In this document: positions 35,436 to 35,857 of the stretch, one piece after another
How the letters are laid out: each line of letters starts with the position of its first letter
Position numbering within the stretch: position 1 is the stretch's first letter
Source: Pseudomonas pseudonitroreducens
Lineage (GTDB): Bacteria; Pseudomonadota; Gammaproteobacteria; Pseudomonadales; Pseudomonadaceae
Direction of reading: 5' to 3'
NCBI RefSeq assembly: GCF_021603645.1
Contig: NZ_BQHJ01000020.1
Coordinates: 1 to 35,857, forward strand
Length of the DNA stretch: 35,857 nt
Program-made: the position numbers and the translations under genes
The notes under the pieces: generated by a model
Seen by the model: the letters and a program-made list of their open reading frames with translations, nothing else
The model's database searches: none
Told to the model about the DNA's origin: nothing

Positions 35436-35742
35436 TCAGAAGCTGTAGCTGTAACTGGCGGCGTAGAAATCGCGGTCGTGCAGCGGGTCGTACTCGGCGC
35501 TGTTGTCGAAGCTGACGTAGCTGAAATCGAGCTTTTGCTGCTTGTTGTAATCGAAGGTGATGCCGATGGCGGAAGTAACGCGGCCCTCGTTGAACTGGCC
35601 ATCCATTGACACGCCATCGACGTCCTGGCCGAGGAAGGCGTAGGGCGAGGCGGTGATGCTGGTGCCGAGGAAGTTGTTGTAGTCGAGCTGTCCGCGCAGG
35701 CGATAACCCCAGGCGAAGTCGGTGACGTAGCCGTCGTTGTAT
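35436..35742 (-). pseudogene. DUF1302 outer-membrane protein, C-terminal fragment truncated by an insertion
   Basis: Translation of the minus strand ends DFAWGYRLRGQLDYNN ... DRDFYAASYSYSF and stop at 35436-35438, the typical barrel end of DUF1302 proteins (final aromatic Phe). Going upstream the similarity is lost near 35735-35742, and an in-frame TAA appears at about 35760. Only about 100 of an expected 500-600 residues remain. The sequence beyond is AT-rich and non-coding in this frame, so the gene is interrupted. The 5' part, if present, lies outside the window beyond the inserted DNA. Confidence 0.75.
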
Positions 35743-35857
35743 CTGAATGACGCTAACAGTTAGTAGTGCATAACATATTGATATTTAACGATATTGTTAC
35801 GCTAACAATTTTTCGTCCTTCGCAGCCTAAATCAGGGCTTTTCAGTCCGACCCACCC
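35743..35857. mobile_element. Probable end of an unidentified mobile element
   Basis: AT-rich sequence abutting the broken DUF1302 gene. It contains ACGCTAACA twice as a direct repeat (35750-35758 and 35799-35807, 49 bases apart), a CTAACAGTTAG palindrome at 35753-35763 and further TAAC/GTTA motifs. Clustered short repeats at a gene-disrupting junction suggest transposase-binding sites at an element end. No transposase gene is visible and I cannot name the family. Confidence 0.45.

Overview
The window looks like chromosome of a high-GC Pseudomonas. The evidence is GC-rich codon use, REP sequences of the 'TAGGAGCGAGC' type, a VgrG of a type VI secretion system (T6SS), a YcaC-type hydrolase nearly identical in layout to the enterobacterial protein, and paired DUF1329/DUF1302/RND transport genes. 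The species is not decidable from the sequence. Most of the window is ordinary accessory metabolism and transport. Two stretches stand out by base composition: an AT-rich island at about 3050-6000 and an AT-rich end fragment after about 35740.

Layout. (1) 1-5917, plus strand: the 3' part of a vgrG, then an 822-residue T6SS cargo effector (M23-like domain plus GH19 lysozyme-like domain), then three small secreted proteins that are candidate immunity proteins. The second half of the effector and all three small genes are AT-rich. (2) 6028-6593: a bidirectional terminator and a minus-strand gene for a protein that is 40% methionine with 14 cysteines. (3) 7032-12617: a DUF3574 lipoprotein and a spermidine synthase (plus strand) converge on a minus-strand operon of TonB-dependent receptor, APC-family permease and a second DUF3574 protein. 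(4) 12988-17348, minus strand: a compact four-gene operon of sugar-type ABC importer (ATPase, permease, binding protein) plus a sulfite-oxidase-fold molybdenum enzyme, divergent from a YghU-type glutathione transferase. (5) 18441-20000: REP and inverted-repeat elements, YcaC-type hydrolase, HTH-only AraC-type protein. (6) 20463-24457: a large winged-helix/NB-ARC regulator, a deletion scar joining the start of a FecI-type sigma gene to the last codons of a TonB receptor, and an acetoacetate-decarboxylase-fold enzyme. (7) 24561-27039, minus strand: duplicated-domain lipoprotein, universal stress protein with a probable Anr box, AraC-type regulator. (8) 27357-35857: two convergent DUF1254 proteins, then a minus-strand operon DUF1302-DUF1329-YCF48-RND, whose first gene (DUF1302) is broken near 35742 by foreign AT-rich sequence that runs off the window.

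How the parts may work together. The first region reads as one T6SS attack-and-protection unit: VgrG carries the effector, the effector cuts peptidoglycan, and the secreted small proteins protect the periplasm. One of them has the Asp/Asn/Phe/Asp/Gly/Tyr signature of the XAC2610 family, known as inhibitors of GH19-type lysozyme effectors, which fits the toxin domain. Region 3 suggests handling of an amine or amino-acid-derived compound across both membranes. Region 8 resembles loci that export or exchange hydrophobic compounds. Its outer-membrane component appears disrupted in this strain.
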